This document shows positions 24,317 through 32,784 of a stretch of 43,996 nucleotides of DNA, piece after piece. The stretch covers positions 20,679-64,674 of the forward strand of contig JACPCW010000096.1 in assembly GCA_016184365.1 (NCBI GenBank), in the 5' to 3' direction. This stretch comes from Candidatus Rokuibacteriota bacterium. Its GTDB lineage: Bacteria; Methylomirabilota; Methylomirabilia; Rokubacteriales; CSP1-6. Positions within the stretch are counted from its first letter, which is position 1; every line of letters starts with the position of its first letter. Position numbers and translations under genes: made by a program. Below the pieces are notes generated by a model. The model saw only the letters and a program-made list of their open reading frames with translations, searched no databases and was not told where the DNA came from.

Positions 24317-25212
24317 CGCCGCCCGTTCTCGACAGTATCGAGAAGCAGCCGCGCGCGGTCGCGCTCCTCGCGCGCGGACTCGAAAGCGGCCGCGTCGCGC
24401 ATGCGTACGCGTTCGTCGGCGCCGCCGGCACCGGACGCACCACGGCCGCGCGGCGGTTCGCCGCCGCGCTCGTCTGCGCCGAGCACGGCTGCGGCACGTG
24501 CCGCGCCTGCCGGTCGGTGGAGGCGGGGCAGCATCCGGACGTGCACGTCATCGCGCCGACGCCGCCCGTGACGAATCCGCGCGGCACGAAGATGCTCCGC
24601 ATCGACGCGATCCGCGAGCTCGAGCGTCAGGCGTCGCTGCGGCCGGTGATGGCGCCATGGAAGGTCTTCATCGTGACGGACGCCGACCGGATGACCGACG
24701 ACGCGCCGCAGGCGTTCCTGAAGACGCTCGAAGAGCCGCCGGCGCACACCGTGATGATCCTGATCCTCGAGCGCGCACGCTCGCTGCCGGCCACCGTACT
24801 GTCGCGGTGTCACGTCGTGCGGTTCGAGCCGCGGCCGGCGGAGCCGCCGGCGGAAGCCGGGACGGCGAGGGCCCTGATCGCCGAGGTGCGCGACAAGGGC
24901 ATCGCGGCGGTGTTCGCGAAGTTCGATCGCTCGCGTCCGGACCGCGCGGCCGCCGAAGGCATCGTGGATGCGTGGTGGCTCTGGTGCCGCGACCTCCTGC
25001 TCGCGAAGGCGGGCGCGCCGGCGGAGCTGCTGGCGGCGCCGGCGGACGCGGCCGAGTTTGCGCGCGAAGCCGAAACGTGGTCGATGGAAGATATCGTCGG
25101 CGCGATCGCCGCCTGTCGCGAGGTGCGTGAGGGACTCGAGGTCAACGTGTCCCCGCGGCTGTCGCTCGAGGTGCTGCTGTCGCGCCTGGCGTTGAGGATG
25201 AGTGACAGATGA
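24313..25212 (+). CDS. holB: DNA polymerase III delta-prime subunit
   Basis: The product has 299 residues and is part of the clamp-loader complex that places the sliding clamp on DNA. AAA+ features include a degenerate Walker A GAAGTGRTT in which the usual Lys is Arg, consistent with the ATPase-inactive delta-prime, a zinc module with four Cys (CAEHGCGTCRACRSVEAGQH), the Walker B region VFIVTDADRMTDDAPQAFLK, LKTLEEPP and sensor LSRCHVVRF. GTG start at 24313 overlaps the mini-ORF stop. The neighbours tmk and ricT are the usual company of holB in many bacteria. Confidence 0.9.
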   Translation: MTPPVLDSIEKQPRAVALLARGLESGRVAHAYAFVGAAGTGRTTAARRFAAALVCAEHGCGTCRACRSVEAGQHPDVHVIAPTPPVTNPRGTKMLRIDAIRELERQASLRPVMAPWKVFIVTDADRMTDDAPQAFLKTLEEPPAHTVMILILERARSLPATVLSRCHVVRFEPRPAEPPAEAGTARALIAEVRDKGIAAVFAKFDRSRPDRAAAEGIVDAWWLWCRDLLLAKAGAPAELLAAPADAAEFAREAETWSMEDIVGAIAACREVREGLEVNVSPRLSLEVLLSRLALRMSDR

Positions 25213-26099
25213 ACGAGACCCCTGTGACCGAGCCGGTGGTGGAGCCGCTGCCGGAATACCTGATCGGCGTGCGCCTGCGCGAGCCGTTCGGGGCCGAGGA
25301 CTACAAGCTCGTCGGTGACCTGTTCCTGCACGTCGGCGAGTTCGCGCTCGTCGACACCGCGAACGGTACCGTGATCGGCGAGGTCCGCCGTCCGCGCCGT
25401 CCGCTGCCGCCCGAGCGGCGCGATCGCCTGTACCGCCGCGTCATTCGTGCGGCGAGCGCCGAGGAAGAGCGGCAGTGGCGTGACCGGCGACAGCGCGAGC
25501 GCGCGGCCATCCAGACGTGCGCCAATCTCGCGAGAGGCCGCGGGCTCGAGATGAAGGTCGTGGATGTCGAGATGCATCCCGGTGTGCGGCGCGTGACGGT
25601 GTCGTTCAGCGCCGACGACCGCGTCGACTTCCGCGAGCTCGTCCGCGATCTCGCGCGCGAGTTCCGCGCGCGCGTCGAGATGCGGCAGGTCGGCGCGCGC
25701 GACACCACGCGGTTGATGGACGGCATCGGGCCGTGCGGCCGGCAGCTCTGCTGCTCGTCGCATCTGAACAAGTTCGAGCCGATCTCCGTGAAGATGGCGA
25801 AGGCGCAGGACATGCCGCTGACCGACAACCGGCTGCTCGGCAACTGCGGCCGGCTCAAGTGCTGCCTGCTGTACGAGTTCTCCACGTACCAGGAGCTGCG
25901 CGGGCTGCTGCCGCGCGTGAACACGCCCTGTCAGAAGGACTGCGGCGGCGGCAACTGCATGACCGGCAAGGTCCGCTCGCTGCGCGTGCTCAAGCAGTCC
26001 GTGATCGTCGGGTTCCCCGACGGGACCGAGGCCGAGGTTCCGCTGTCGCACCTCACGTGGGAGGGCCGAGACCACGTGAAGATCGTGGACACTCCGTGA
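25209..26099 (+). CDS. PSP1/RicT-like regulatory iron-sulfur protein (YaaT family)
   Basis: The product has 296 residues. The PSP1 domain is in the C-terminal half, with the paired Cys motifs GPCGRQLCCSSHLNKFEPIS and NCGRLKCCLLYEFSTYQEL, then TPCQKDCGGGNCMTGKVRSL. The family includes Bacillus YaaT/RicT, part of a complex that directs RNase Y processing and carries Fe-S clusters. In this lineage the partners are not visible. ATG 25209 overlaps the holB stop (ATGA) and its stop overlaps metG (GTGA). The order tmk, holB, ricT-like, metG is conserved in many bacteria and supports the call. Confidence 0.88.
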   Translation: MNETPVTEPVVEPLPEYLIGVRLREPFGAEDYKLVGDLFLHVGEFALVDTANGTVIGEVRRPRRPLPPERRDRLYRRVIRAASAEEERQWRDRRQRERAAIQTCANLARGRGLEMKVVDVEMHPGVRRVTVSFSADDRVDFRELVRDLAREFRARVEMRQVGARDTTRLMDGIGPCGRQLCCSSHLNKFEPISVKMAKAQDMPLTDNRLLGNCGRLKCCLLYEFSTYQELRGLLPRVNTPCQKDCGGGNCMTGKVRSLRVLKQSVIVGFPDGTEAEVPLSHLTWEGRDHVKIVDTP

Positions 26100-28045
26100 C
26101 CGCACCGGGTACCACGTTCTACCTCACGACCCCGATCTACTACATCAACGCGGCGCCGCACCTCGGGCACGCCTACACGACGATCGTGGGCGATGCGATG
26201 GCGCGCTGGCGGCGGCTGCGCGGCGACGACGTCTGGTTCCTGACCGGGACCGACGAGCACGGCGACAAGATCGCGCAGGCGGCGGCCAGGGCCGGCGTGA
26301 CGCCGCAGGCGCTCGCCGACCGGAACTCCGCCGCCTTCCGCGAGAGCTGGAAGCAGCTCGGCGTCACCAACGACGACTTCATCCGGACGACGGAAGAGCG
26401 TCACACGCGGGTCGTGCAGGACATCCTCCAGAAGCTCTGGACCGCGGGCGAGATCTACCTCGGCCGCTACGGCGGGCACTACTGCTCCGGCTGCGAGCGG
26501 TTCTACACCGAGAAGGAGATCGTCGACGGCAAGTGTCCCGACCACCAGACGCCGCTGACGTGGATCGAGGAGGAGAACTACTTCTTCCGGATGTCGAAGT
26601 ACCAGGACTGGCTCGTGCGCACGATCCGGGAGCGTCCGGACTTCATCCGGCCCGAGCGGTATCGGAACGAGATCCTCGGATTCCTCCGCGACCCGCTCCA
26701 GGATCTCTCCATCAGCCGGCCGAAGACGCGGCTCGAGTGGGGGATTCCGCTGCCGTTCGACGACCGGTACGTGACGTACGTCTGGTTCGACGCGCTGATC
26801 AATTACGTCTCGGCGCTCGGCGGACCGGGCGACGCGCGATTCGAGAAGTACTGGCCGCACGCCGAGCACCTGATCGGGAAGGACATCCTCAAGCCGCACG
26901 CCGTGTACTGGCCGTGCATGCTGAAGGCGCTCGCCGACGCGCTCGGACGTCCGGAAGACGAGCTCCTGTTCCGCCGCCTGAACGTGCACGGCTACTGGAA
27001 CATCGGCGGCCACAAGATGTCGAAGTCCATCGGCAACGTCGTCGAGGCGTATGCGCTCAAGGATACGTACGGCAACGACGCCTTCCGGTACTTCGTGATG
27101 CGCGAGATGGCCTTCGGCCTGGACGCCGACTTCTCCGAAGAGGCGTTCGTCGCGCGGCTGAACGCCGAGCTCGCGAACGATCTGGGCAACCTCGTGTCGC
27201 GGGCGACCACGCTCATCGCCACGTTCGGCGGCGGGCGCGTGCAGCCGCCGGATGGCGTGAGCGGCGCCTGGCTCGCGGCGCAGCCGCCGGACCTCGCGGT
27301 GGAGCTCGCGAAGTGCCGCGCCGCCGTCGATGCGGCCATGGACGAGTACGCGTTTCACCGGGCGCTCGGCGCGATCTGGGACATGGTCGGCGCCGTGAAC
27401 CGCTTCGTCGACGTGCAGCAGCCGTGGGCGCTCGCCAAGGATCCGGCGCGCCGTCCGCAGCTCGACGCCGTGCTCTGGGCGCTCGGCGAATCGCTGCGCG
27501 TGCTCGGGATCATCCTGGCGCCGTTCCTGCCGGACGCGGCCGCGCGCATCCGCCAGGCGGTCGATCAGACCGGCGAGGCGAAGCTCGCGGATGCGACCTG
27601 GGGCGGTCGTGCCGCCGGCGCAGCGGTGCAGCGGCTGTCGGGGCTGTTTCCGCGCGTCGAGGACAAGACGAAGCCCGCGGCCGGCACGGGTGCCGCAACC
27701 GCGGCGCCGGCCACCGAGACGCCGCGCATTCCCAAAGACCACTTCGCGCGCGTCGAGCTGCGGGTGGCCGAGGTGGTCGCCGCCGAGGTCGTGCCGAAGT
27801 CGAAGAAGCTGCTCAAGCTGACGGTCTCGCTCGGCTCGGAACAGCGCACGGTCGTGGCCGGCATCGCCGAGCACTACGCGCCGGGCGATCTCGTCGGGAA
27901 GAAGATCGTCGTCGTCGCCAACCTCGAGCCCGCGAAGCTGATGGGTGTCGAGTCGCAGGGGATGATCCTCGCCGGCTCGGCCGACGGCCGACTCGCCGTG
28001 CTCACCGTCGACCGCGATCTCCCGCCCGGCGCGAAGGTGTCGTGA
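26096..28045 (+). CDS. metG: Methionyl-tRNA synthetase
   Basis: The product has 649 residues and charges tRNA-Met. It has the class I HIGH-type motif PHLGHAYTT, the zinc knuckle region YCSGCERFYTEKEIVDGKCP, the stem-contact GRPEDELLF and the KMSKS loop GHKMSKSIGN. The C terminus (about 545-649) is a tRNA-binding OB domain of the EMAP type (FARVELRVAEVVAAEVVPKS, ESQGMILAGSADGR), so this is the fused dimerising form. Residues about 520-540 are a low-complexity Ala/Thr linker. The GTG start at 26096 overlaps the ricT stop. The small gene behind starts on the last base of the metG stop. Confidence 0.96.
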   Translation: MTAPGTTFYLTTPIYYINAAPHLGHAYTTIVGDAMARWRRLRGDDVWFLTGTDEHGDKIAQAAARAGVTPQALADRNSAAFRESWKQLGVTNDDFIRTTEERHTRVVQDILQKLWTAGEIYLGRYGGHYCSGCERFYTEKEIVDGKCPDHQTPLTWIEEENYFFRMSKYQDWLVRTIRERPDFIRPERYRNEILGFLRDPLQDLSISRPKTRLEWGIPLPFDDRYVTYVWFDALINYVSALGGPGDARFEKYWPHAEHLIGKDILKPHAVYWPCMLKALADALGRPEDELLFRRLNVHGYWNIGGHKMSKSIGNVVEAYALKDTYGNDAFRYFVMREMAFGLDADFSEEAFVARLNAELANDLGNLVSRATTLIATFGGGRVQPPDGVSGAWLAAQPPDLAVELAKCRAAVDAAMDEYAFHRALGAIWDMVGAVNRFVDVQQPWALAKDPARRPQLDAVLWALGESLRVLGIILAPFLPDAAARIRQAVDQTGEAKLADATWGGRAAGAAVQRLSGLFPRVEDKTKPAAGTGAATAAPATETPRIPKDHFARVELRVAEVVAAEVVPKSKKLLKLTVSLGSEQRTVVAGIAEHYAPGDLVGKKIVVVANLEPAKLMGVESQGMILAGSADGRLAVLTVDRDLPPGAKVS

Positions 28046-28371
28046 TGGCGGAGCAGCAGCGCGAGGTCGACGAGCGCGCCGGCTTTGCCGGGGCGCTCGG
28101 AGCGTCGGGGGGTGTGGGGGGCCATGTCGGGGCCCCCCACGAGATAGATGCGTACGTCGCCGTGGTGCTCGAAGTGGCGGGGCGCGACGCGTCCATCGCC
28201 CGCGTGCTGCGCGAGATCTGCACGCTCGACGGCGCCGTCCGCGCGGGCGCGCTCGAGCTCGTCGGCGCGCATCTGCGGACGCGCACGACGGCGCAGGACG
28301 TGTTTCGCTGCCTCGACGCGCTGCGTCGCGACGATGTCGCACGCCGCATCGCCGAAAGACTGGGTGTATAG
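28045..28371 (+). CDS. Small helical protein with an element-encoded N terminus (unknown function)
   Basis: The product has 108 residues. The first 33 come from element copy C (MAEQQREVDERAGFAGALGA, then GGVGGHVGAPHEI), and the remaining 75 form a helical, charged unit beginning DAYVAVVLEVAGRDASIARV with LVGAHLRTRTTAQDVFRCLD and DVARRIAERLGV. I do not recognise the core; it may be a small uncharacterised family linked to metG. The ATG shares one base with the metG stop (TGATG), so the start at 28045 is well supported by coupling. Before insertion the native start was probably near Ile34-Asp35. Confidence 0.6.
   Translation: MAEQQREVDERAGFAGALGASGGVGGHVGAPHEIDAYVAVVLEVAGRDASIARVLREICTLDGAVRAGALELVGAHLRTRTTAQDVFRCLDALRRDDVARRIAERLGV
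28071..28140 (+). repeat. Double-hairpin element, copy C
   Basis: Hairpin 2 at 28071-28099: outer arms CGAGCGC and GCGCTCG, inner CGGC and GCCG, loop TTT. Hairpin 1 at 28114-28140: left arm GTGGGGGGCC, loop ATGTCGG, right arm GGCCCCCCAC. The outer two pairs differ from copy B on both strands, a compensatory change. The copy is inside the small ORF at 28045. Confidence 0.92.
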
Positions 28372-28400
28372 CTGGGGGGCCCCGACATGGCTCCCCGGAC
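28372..28400 (-). repeat. Double-hairpin element, degraded copy D (hairpin 1 only)
   Basis: On the + strand CTGGGGGGCC is followed by CCGACAT, the reverse complement of the conserved loop, and then GGCTCCCCGG with mismatches to the left arm. Hairpin 2 is not recognisable. The ATG formed by the loop and stem (28387-28389) is the start codon of the next gene. Confidence 0.8.
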
Positions 28401-29391
28401 CCCCGCCGCCCTGACGTCGTTCGTTCGGTTCGTCCGCCACTGGGGCATCTCGATCGGGTCCCTCGTGAGCGGCATCCTCGCGCTGTTCGTCTTTCGTCGC
28501 GACCTGCCGCACGTCCGCTGGATCGTCGGCTACGTCCTGATCCTCTGGCTGCTGTTCGCCGTCATCACGCAGGTGCGGCAGGCGCTCGAAGGCCGGCGGC
28601 GCGGCCACCTCGTCGTCCGGGCGGCGGATTACACGATCCAGACGCTCTATCACGGCGTGCTGCTGTTCCTGCTCCCCGCGTACTGGGCGAGCACGACGCT
28701 GACGTCCGTGAACGTCGTGTTCCTGGCGCTCCTGGTCGCGCTCACGATTCTCGCGACGTTCGATCCGTGGTACCACGCGCTCGTGCATCCGCGGCCATGG
28801 CTCGGGCTCGCGTTCTTCGTCGTGTCGATCTTCGCCACGCTCAATCTCGCGCTGCCGCTGGTCGGCGTGCGACCGGACATCGGGCTGCTCCTCGCCGCGT
28901 GGACGGCGACGGTGGCGCTGGCTCCCGTCGTGCGTGGCGCCACGACCTTCCGCTGGCCGGTCACGATCGCCGTCCTCGCGGTGGTGGGCGTCGGCGTCGC
29001 CGGTGTCGTCCACGCCGTGCGCGTCGCGATCCCGCCGGCGCCGCTTGCGCTCGCGCGCGCCACGCTCGCGGCCGGCGTGCGTGACAACGAGCCCGTGGAC
29101 CCGCTCCCCGCGACGATCGCGCGGCAGGATCTGCCGGGCAGCGTCGTCGCGTACACGGCCGTCGTCGCGCCGGCGGGGCTCAGCCAGCCGATCGCGCACG
29201 TGTGGCGGCAGGGGACGGTGATCGTGAACGTCGTTCCCCTCGCGCCGGTGCGCGGCGGCCGTCGCGAAGGGTTTCGCACCTATTCGCGGAAGGCCGCGTT
29301 TCCGGCGGATCCCGTCGGGCGCTGGTCCGTCGACGTCGTGACGACGTCCGGCCAGCTCATCGGCCGCCTGCGTTTCTCGGTGACGCCATGA
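28387..29391 (+). CDS. DUF5924/DUF2914 membrane protein
   Basis: The product has 334 residues. The N-terminal 225 residues hold about seven or eight hydrophobic helices (for example VRWIVGYVLILWLLFAVIT, GVLLFLLPAYWASTTLTSVN, LGLAFFVVSIFATLNLALPL, ITIAVLAVVGVGVAGVVHAV). The C-terminal 100 residues are a DUF2914-like periplasmic beta domain (VWRQGTVIVNVVPLAPVRGG, REGFRTYSRKAAFPADPVGR, WSVDVVTTSGQLIGRLRFSV). Function is unknown. The start codon lies in the degraded element copy D, and the first residues MAPRTPAALT come from it; an unmodified relative would probably begin a few codons downstream. The stop overlaps the next start (ATGA). Confidence 0.75.
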   Translation: MAPRTPAALTSFVRFVRHWGISIGSLVSGILALFVFRRDLPHVRWIVGYVLILWLLFAVITQVRQALEGRRRGHLVVRAADYTIQTLYHGVLLFLLPAYWASTTLTSVNVVFLALLVALTILATFDPWYHALVHPRPWLGLAFFVVSIFATLNLALPLVGVRPDIGLLLAAWTATVALAPVVRGATTFRWPVTIAVLAVVGVGVAGVVHAVRVAIPPAPLALARATLAAGVRDNEPVDPLPATIARQDLPGSVVAYTAVVAPAGLSQPIAHVWRQGTVIVNVVPLAPVRGGRREGFRTYSRKAAFPADPVGRWSVDVVTTSGQLIGRLRFSVTP

Positions 29392-30704
29392 TCCGCGCGC
29401 TGCTCGGCGTCTGTACGCTCGCGCTGTTCGTCGTCGCCGGCGGCGCCGGCGCGACGGCGTCGCGTCACCTCGTCCTCGTCTCGATCGACGGGTTGCGGCC
29501 GCACTTCTATCTCGATGCGTCGTTCGCGGCGCCCGAGCTCCGCGGACTTGCCGCGCGCGGCAGTCACGCGCGCGCCGCCGAAGCCGTGTTCCCGACGGTG
29601 ACGTACCCGAACCACGCGTCGATCGTGACCGGCGTCCGGCCGCTGCGGCACGGCATCGCGTTCAACGTGCGCTTCGAGCCGAGCGGAACGCGCGGCCGGT
29701 GGTACGAGGAGGCCGCCGATCTGAAAGCGCCACCGCTGTGGGAGTGGGCGCGCGCCGCCGGCCTGAAGACCGCGTCCGTCTCGTGGCCGGCGACCCTCGG
29801 TGCGCGCATCGATCTCCTGCTGCCCGAGCGTGCTTACTACGTGCGCCGGGAGCCGCTCGATCTGCTGCGGGCGGCGGTGACGCCGGGCTTCTTCGCGCTC
29901 ACCCGGGTCGAGCCGGAGGCGGGAATGTTCCGCGACGTGACGCGATGGGACGACTTCCTCGCGCGCACCGCCGCGGCGCTGATCCGCGAAGCGCGTCCGA
30001 ATCTGCTGCTGCTCCACCTCGTGCAGACCGACTACTTCCAGCATCACGGCGGACGCGACGGGGCCGAGGTGAAGCCGGCCGTCGCGCGCGTCGACGCGCA
30101 CGTCGGCGCGCTCGTCGCGGCGCTCCAGGCTGCCGGCATCGCCGACCGGACGACGATGATGATCGTCGGCGATCACGGGTTCCAGGACTACGCGCGCCTC
30201 GTGTCGCCGAACGAGATTCTCGTGCGCGCCGGCCTGCGCGCCTGTCGCGATCCGGAGACCGGCTGGCGTGCGACGGTCCACGTCGCCGGCGGCGCCGCCG
30301 GCGTCTTCGTGAACCCGGCCGGAGACGCGGACGTCGTCCGCCTCGCGGACGCGGCGTTGCGGTCGGCCGCCGCCGGCCGGTACACGGTGCTCACGCGCCG
30401 CGAGCTCGACGCGCTCGGCGCCATGCCCGGCGCGGCGCTCGGCATCGAAGCCGCGCCCGGATGGTCGATCGACGGCGGCTGCGGCCGGGGCATCGCGCGC
30501 TCGAGCGCGGGCGGCATGCACGGGTTCCTGCCATCGCGCGCCGAGATGGCCACGGGATTCCTCGCGGCCGGCGCCGGCGTGCGCAGCGGCGTCGTGGTCG
30601 ATCGCGTCCGTCTCATCGACGTCGCGCCCACGGCCGCGCGCCTGCTCGGCATTCCGGCGCCCGCCGTCGAAGGGCGCGTGCTCACCGAGATCCTCGCTCC
30701 ATGA
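29388..30704 (+). CDS. Exported alkaline phosphatase-superfamily phosphodiesterase/nucleotide pyrophosphatase
   Basis: The product has 438 residues with a signal peptide (MIRALLGVCTLALFVVAGGA). It belongs to the type I phosphodiesterase/nucleotide pyrophosphatase family. It carries the metal-binding SIDGLRPHF near the start, the nucleophile Thr in VFPTVTYPNHASIVTG, LLLLHLVQTDYFQHHGG with Asp and His ligands, and MMIVGDHGFQDYA with the Asp-His metal pair, followed by GGMHGFLPSRAEMATGFLAA. It probably hydrolyses phosphodiester or pyrophosphate bonds outside the cytoplasm; the substrate is unknown. ATG 29388 overlaps the upstream stop and its stop overlaps tatD. Confidence 0.88.
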   Translation: MIRALLGVCTLALFVVAGGAGATASRHLVLVSIDGLRPHFYLDASFAAPELRGLAARGSHARAAEAVFPTVTYPNHASIVTGVRPLRHGIAFNVRFEPSGTRGRWYEEAADLKAPPLWEWARAAGLKTASVSWPATLGARIDLLLPERAYYVRREPLDLLRAAVTPGFFALTRVEPEAGMFRDVTRWDDFLARTAAALIREARPNLLLLHLVQTDYFQHHGGRDGAEVKPAVARVDAHVGALVAALQAAGIADRTTMMIVGDHGFQDYARLVSPNEILVRAGLRACRDPETGWRATVHVAGGAAGVFVNPAGDADVVRLADAALRSAAAGRYTVLTRRELDALGAMPGAALGIEAAPGWSIDGGCGRGIARSSAGGMHGFLPSRAEMATGFLAAGAGVRSGVVVDRVRLIDVAPTAARLLGIPAPAVEGRVLTEILAP

Positions 30705-31564
30705 GCAGCGGGCAGATCGACGAGCGGCCCGGCTCCGCCGGGGCGCTCGGAGCGCTGGGGGGTCCGGGGGGCCATGTCGGGGCCCCCCGGCAGATGGACC
30801 TCTTCGACACGCACGCGCACCTGCACGTTCCGGACTTCGCGGACGACGTCGACGCCGTCCTCGCGCGCGCCCGTGGCGCCGGCGTCCGCGGCATCCTGAC
30901 GATCGGCACGGACGTGGAGACGTCGCGTGCCGCGATCGCGATCGCCTCCCGCGAGCCCGACGTGTGGGCCGCGGTGGGCATCCATCCGCACGACGCGGCG
31001 GCCGCCGACGCGGCCACGCTCGCCGAGATCGAACGGCTGATCGCGTCGCCGCGTGTCGTCGCGGTCGGCGAGATCGGCCTCGACTACTTCCGCGACCTCT
31101 CGCCGCGCGATGCGCACACGCGGTGCTTCGAAGCGCTGCTCGACGTCGCGCGCCGCGCCGGGAAGCCGGTGCTCGTCCATTGTCGCGACGCGCATGCGGA
31201 CGTGCTCGCGACGCTCGCGGCCGCGCGCGTCGGCGAGATCGGCGGGATCATGCACTGCTTCTCCGGTGATGCCGGCATCGCGCGACGGTGCCTCGACCTC
31301 GGACTGACGATTTCGATCGCCGGGCCCGTCACGTACCCGAACGCGCGCGCGCTGCCCGACGTCGTGCGGCTCGTGCCCGCGGACCGGCTCGTCGTGGAAA
31401 CCGACGCTCCGTATCTCCCGCCGCAGCCGTACCGTGGCAAGCGCAACGAGCCCGCGTACGTCGCGATCACGGCGACGCGGGTCGCCGACCTGCGCGGCGA
31501 GCGCCTCGAAGACCTCGCCCCGGTCATGGCGGCGAACGCGCGCCGCCTGTTCCGCCTCGGATGA
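30701..31564 (+). CDS. tatD: TatD-family metal-dependent hydrolase with element-encoded N terminus
   Basis: The product has 287 residues. The TatD core starts at Met32 (ATG 30794, MDLFDTHAHLHVPDF). It shows the metal-binding DTHAHLH, GEIGLDYF, LVHCRDAHADVL, MHCFSGDAGIAR and VETDAPYLPPQPYRGKRNEP. TatD enzymes are 3'-5' DNases or related amidohydrolase-type hydrolases. Residues 1-31 (MSSGQIDERPGSAGALGALG, then GPGGHVGAPRQ) are encoded by element copy F and absent from the family as I know it. ATG 30701 overlaps the upstream stop (ATGA), so the longer start is likely used. The stop overlaps the next gene (ATGA). Confidence 0.92.
   Translation: MSSGQIDERPGSAGALGALGGPGGHVGAPRQMDLFDTHAHLHVPDFADDVDAVLARARGAGVRGILTIGTDVETSRAAIAIASREPDVWAAVGIHPHDAAAADAATLAEIERLIASPRVVAVGEIGLDYFRDLSPRDAHTRCFEALLDVARRAGKPVLVHCRDAHADVLATLAAARVGEIGGIMHCFSGDAGIARRCLDLGLTISIAGPVTYPNARALPDVVRLVPADRLVVETDAPYLPPQPYRGKRNEPAYVAITATRVADLRGERLEDLAPVMAANARRLFRLG
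30721..30790 (+). repeat. Double-hairpin element, copy F
   Basis: Hairpin 2 at 30721-30749: arms CGAGCG and CGCTCG, a G-G mismatch, then CCCGGC and GCCGGG around TCC. Hairpin 1 at 30764-30790: left arm CCGGGGGGCC, loop ATGTCGG, right arm GGCCCCCCGG. It lies within the first 31 codons of tatD. Confidence 0.92.
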
Positions 31565-32481
31565 GCCTGCGCGACGTCGGTCTCTTCCTCCGCGCCCGAG
31601 TCACGCGCACGGTGACGCGGTTCAACCATCGGCACGTCGCGCCGCTCGTCCCGGCGCCGATCGAGCCGCTGTTCCAGATCACCGGCGACCCGCTCGCGCT
31701 GGTCGCGCTCCTCGAAGGACGCACGAACGACGAGCGGGAGGCCGCCGTCGCGCGCTGGCTCGACATCCGCGGCGTCGCGTTCACGCGCCACCGCTTCGAG
31801 CGCGCCGAGGGCCGCGGGGAGAACTACGGCGTCGAGATCGGCGCGGGACCGCGCGTGCTCGTGCTCATCGCGCACCACGACGCGGTGCCCGGCAGCCCCG
31901 GCGCGAACGACAACGCCGTCGCCGTTGCGATCTTGCTCACGCTGCTCGAGCGGCTCGCCCCGAAGCCGCCGCGCCGGATCCGCGTCCGCCTGCTCTTCAC
32001 GGCGGCCGAGGAGCTCGGGTATCTCGGCGCGCGCGCGTACGTCGCCGACACGCCCGTCGACGACGTGCTCGGCGTGCTGAGTCTCGAGCTCTGCGGCATC
32101 GGCGACAGCCTCGTCGTCTGGGACGCGGGCGACGACACGCCGTTCCTCGGGCGGGTGCGGCGCGCGTTCGAGGGGATGGGGCTCCGCGCCGACGAGGGTT
32201 ATCACGTCGTGGGTCGCATTCCCGTCTTCGGCAGCGACCACCGCGCGTTCGCGCCGGTGGTGCCGGCCTACGGGTTGACCGTGGTGCCGGTCGCGCAGGC
32301 GGAGGCGCTACGGAGCTTCGTGTTCAAGCCCGTTCGGAGCGCGCTGCGCGCGATCGTCCGCCGTCCGGTGCCGTTCCACACGTACCACACGCCCGGTGAC
32401 GCCGGCACGACGCTGCACGCCGGCGCCCTCGATCTGACGCGGCGCGGGCTCGAAGCGGTGATCGCGGAGCTGGATCGCTGA
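31561..32481 (+). CDS. M28-family zinc peptidase
   Basis: The product has 306 residues. The M28 aminopeptidase-type metal site is visible: LVLIAHHDAVPGSPGANDNA with His, Asp and the second Asp, LLFTAAEELGYLGARAYVAD with the catalytic Glu-Glu, and later VFGSDHRAFA and YHTPGDAGTTL with the last His or Asp ligands. The first about 60 residues are basic with amphipathic segments but no clear signal peptide. ATG 31561 overlaps the tatD stop and is the last gene of the coupled series. It converges on the DUF2007 gene with an 11-bp gap. Confidence 0.82.
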   Translation: MSLRDVGLFLRARVTRTVTRFNHRHVAPLVPAPIEPLFQITGDPLALVALLEGRTNDEREAAVARWLDIRGVAFTRHRFERAEGRGENYGVEIGAGPRVLVLIAHHDAVPGSPGANDNAVAVAILLTLLERLAPKPPRRIRVRLLFTAAEELGYLGARAYVADTPVDDVLGVLSLELCGIGDSLVVWDAGDDTPFLGRVRRAFEGMGLRADEGYHVVGRIPVFGSDHRAFAPVVPAYGLTVVPVAQAEALRSFVFKPVRSALRAIVRRPVPFHTYHTPGDAGTTLHAGALDLTRRGLEAVIAELDR

Positions 32482-32492
32482 CCGCCGGGCGC

Positions 32493-32765
32493 TCACAACC
32501 GCTCCAGCAATCGGCGCGCGCGGGCGGCTTCGGCCCCGGGAACGAGCACGGTGACCTCGCCCTGATCACCGATCGTGAACGGGTGCACCGAGTGCGCGAT
32601 GCGCGACCGAAGGACCACCGGGATGCGCTCGCTCTCGAGCAGGCTCTTCACGACGAGCGCCTCGGCGCCGTTGCAGCGGCGGATCTCGACGAGGCTCGCC
32701 TCGTCCGCCGGCGGCCGCGCACGTCCGACGGGAAAGGGAATGATGCGGCCGCGTCGCGGTTTCAC
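32493..32765 (-). CDS. DUF2007-like small protein
   Basis: The product has 90 residues from GTG 32765 (VKPRRGRIIPFPVG). A longer ATG start at 32843 would overlap the neighbouring gene by 58 bp and is less likely. The C-terminal 60 residues carry the DUF2007 pattern: VEIRRCNGAEALVVKSLLES, ERIPVVLR, then VTVLVPGAEAARARRLLERL. The family is thought to be a small signal-type domain of unknown ligand. It lies 19 bp behind the TPR lipoprotein gene, probably in one transcript. Confidence 0.7.
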   Translation of the reverse strand: MKPRRGRIIPFPVGRARPPADEASLVEIRRCNGAEALVVKSLLESERIPVVLRSRIAHSVHPFTIGDQGEVTVLVPGAEAARARRLLERL

Positions 32766-32784
32766 GACGCCCCGCCACCCGGCG

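Noticed and set aside
25931..28342. 803-codon open frame on the minus strand
   Set aside because: It is antisense to metG. No recognisable domain; composition is that of a shadow frame.
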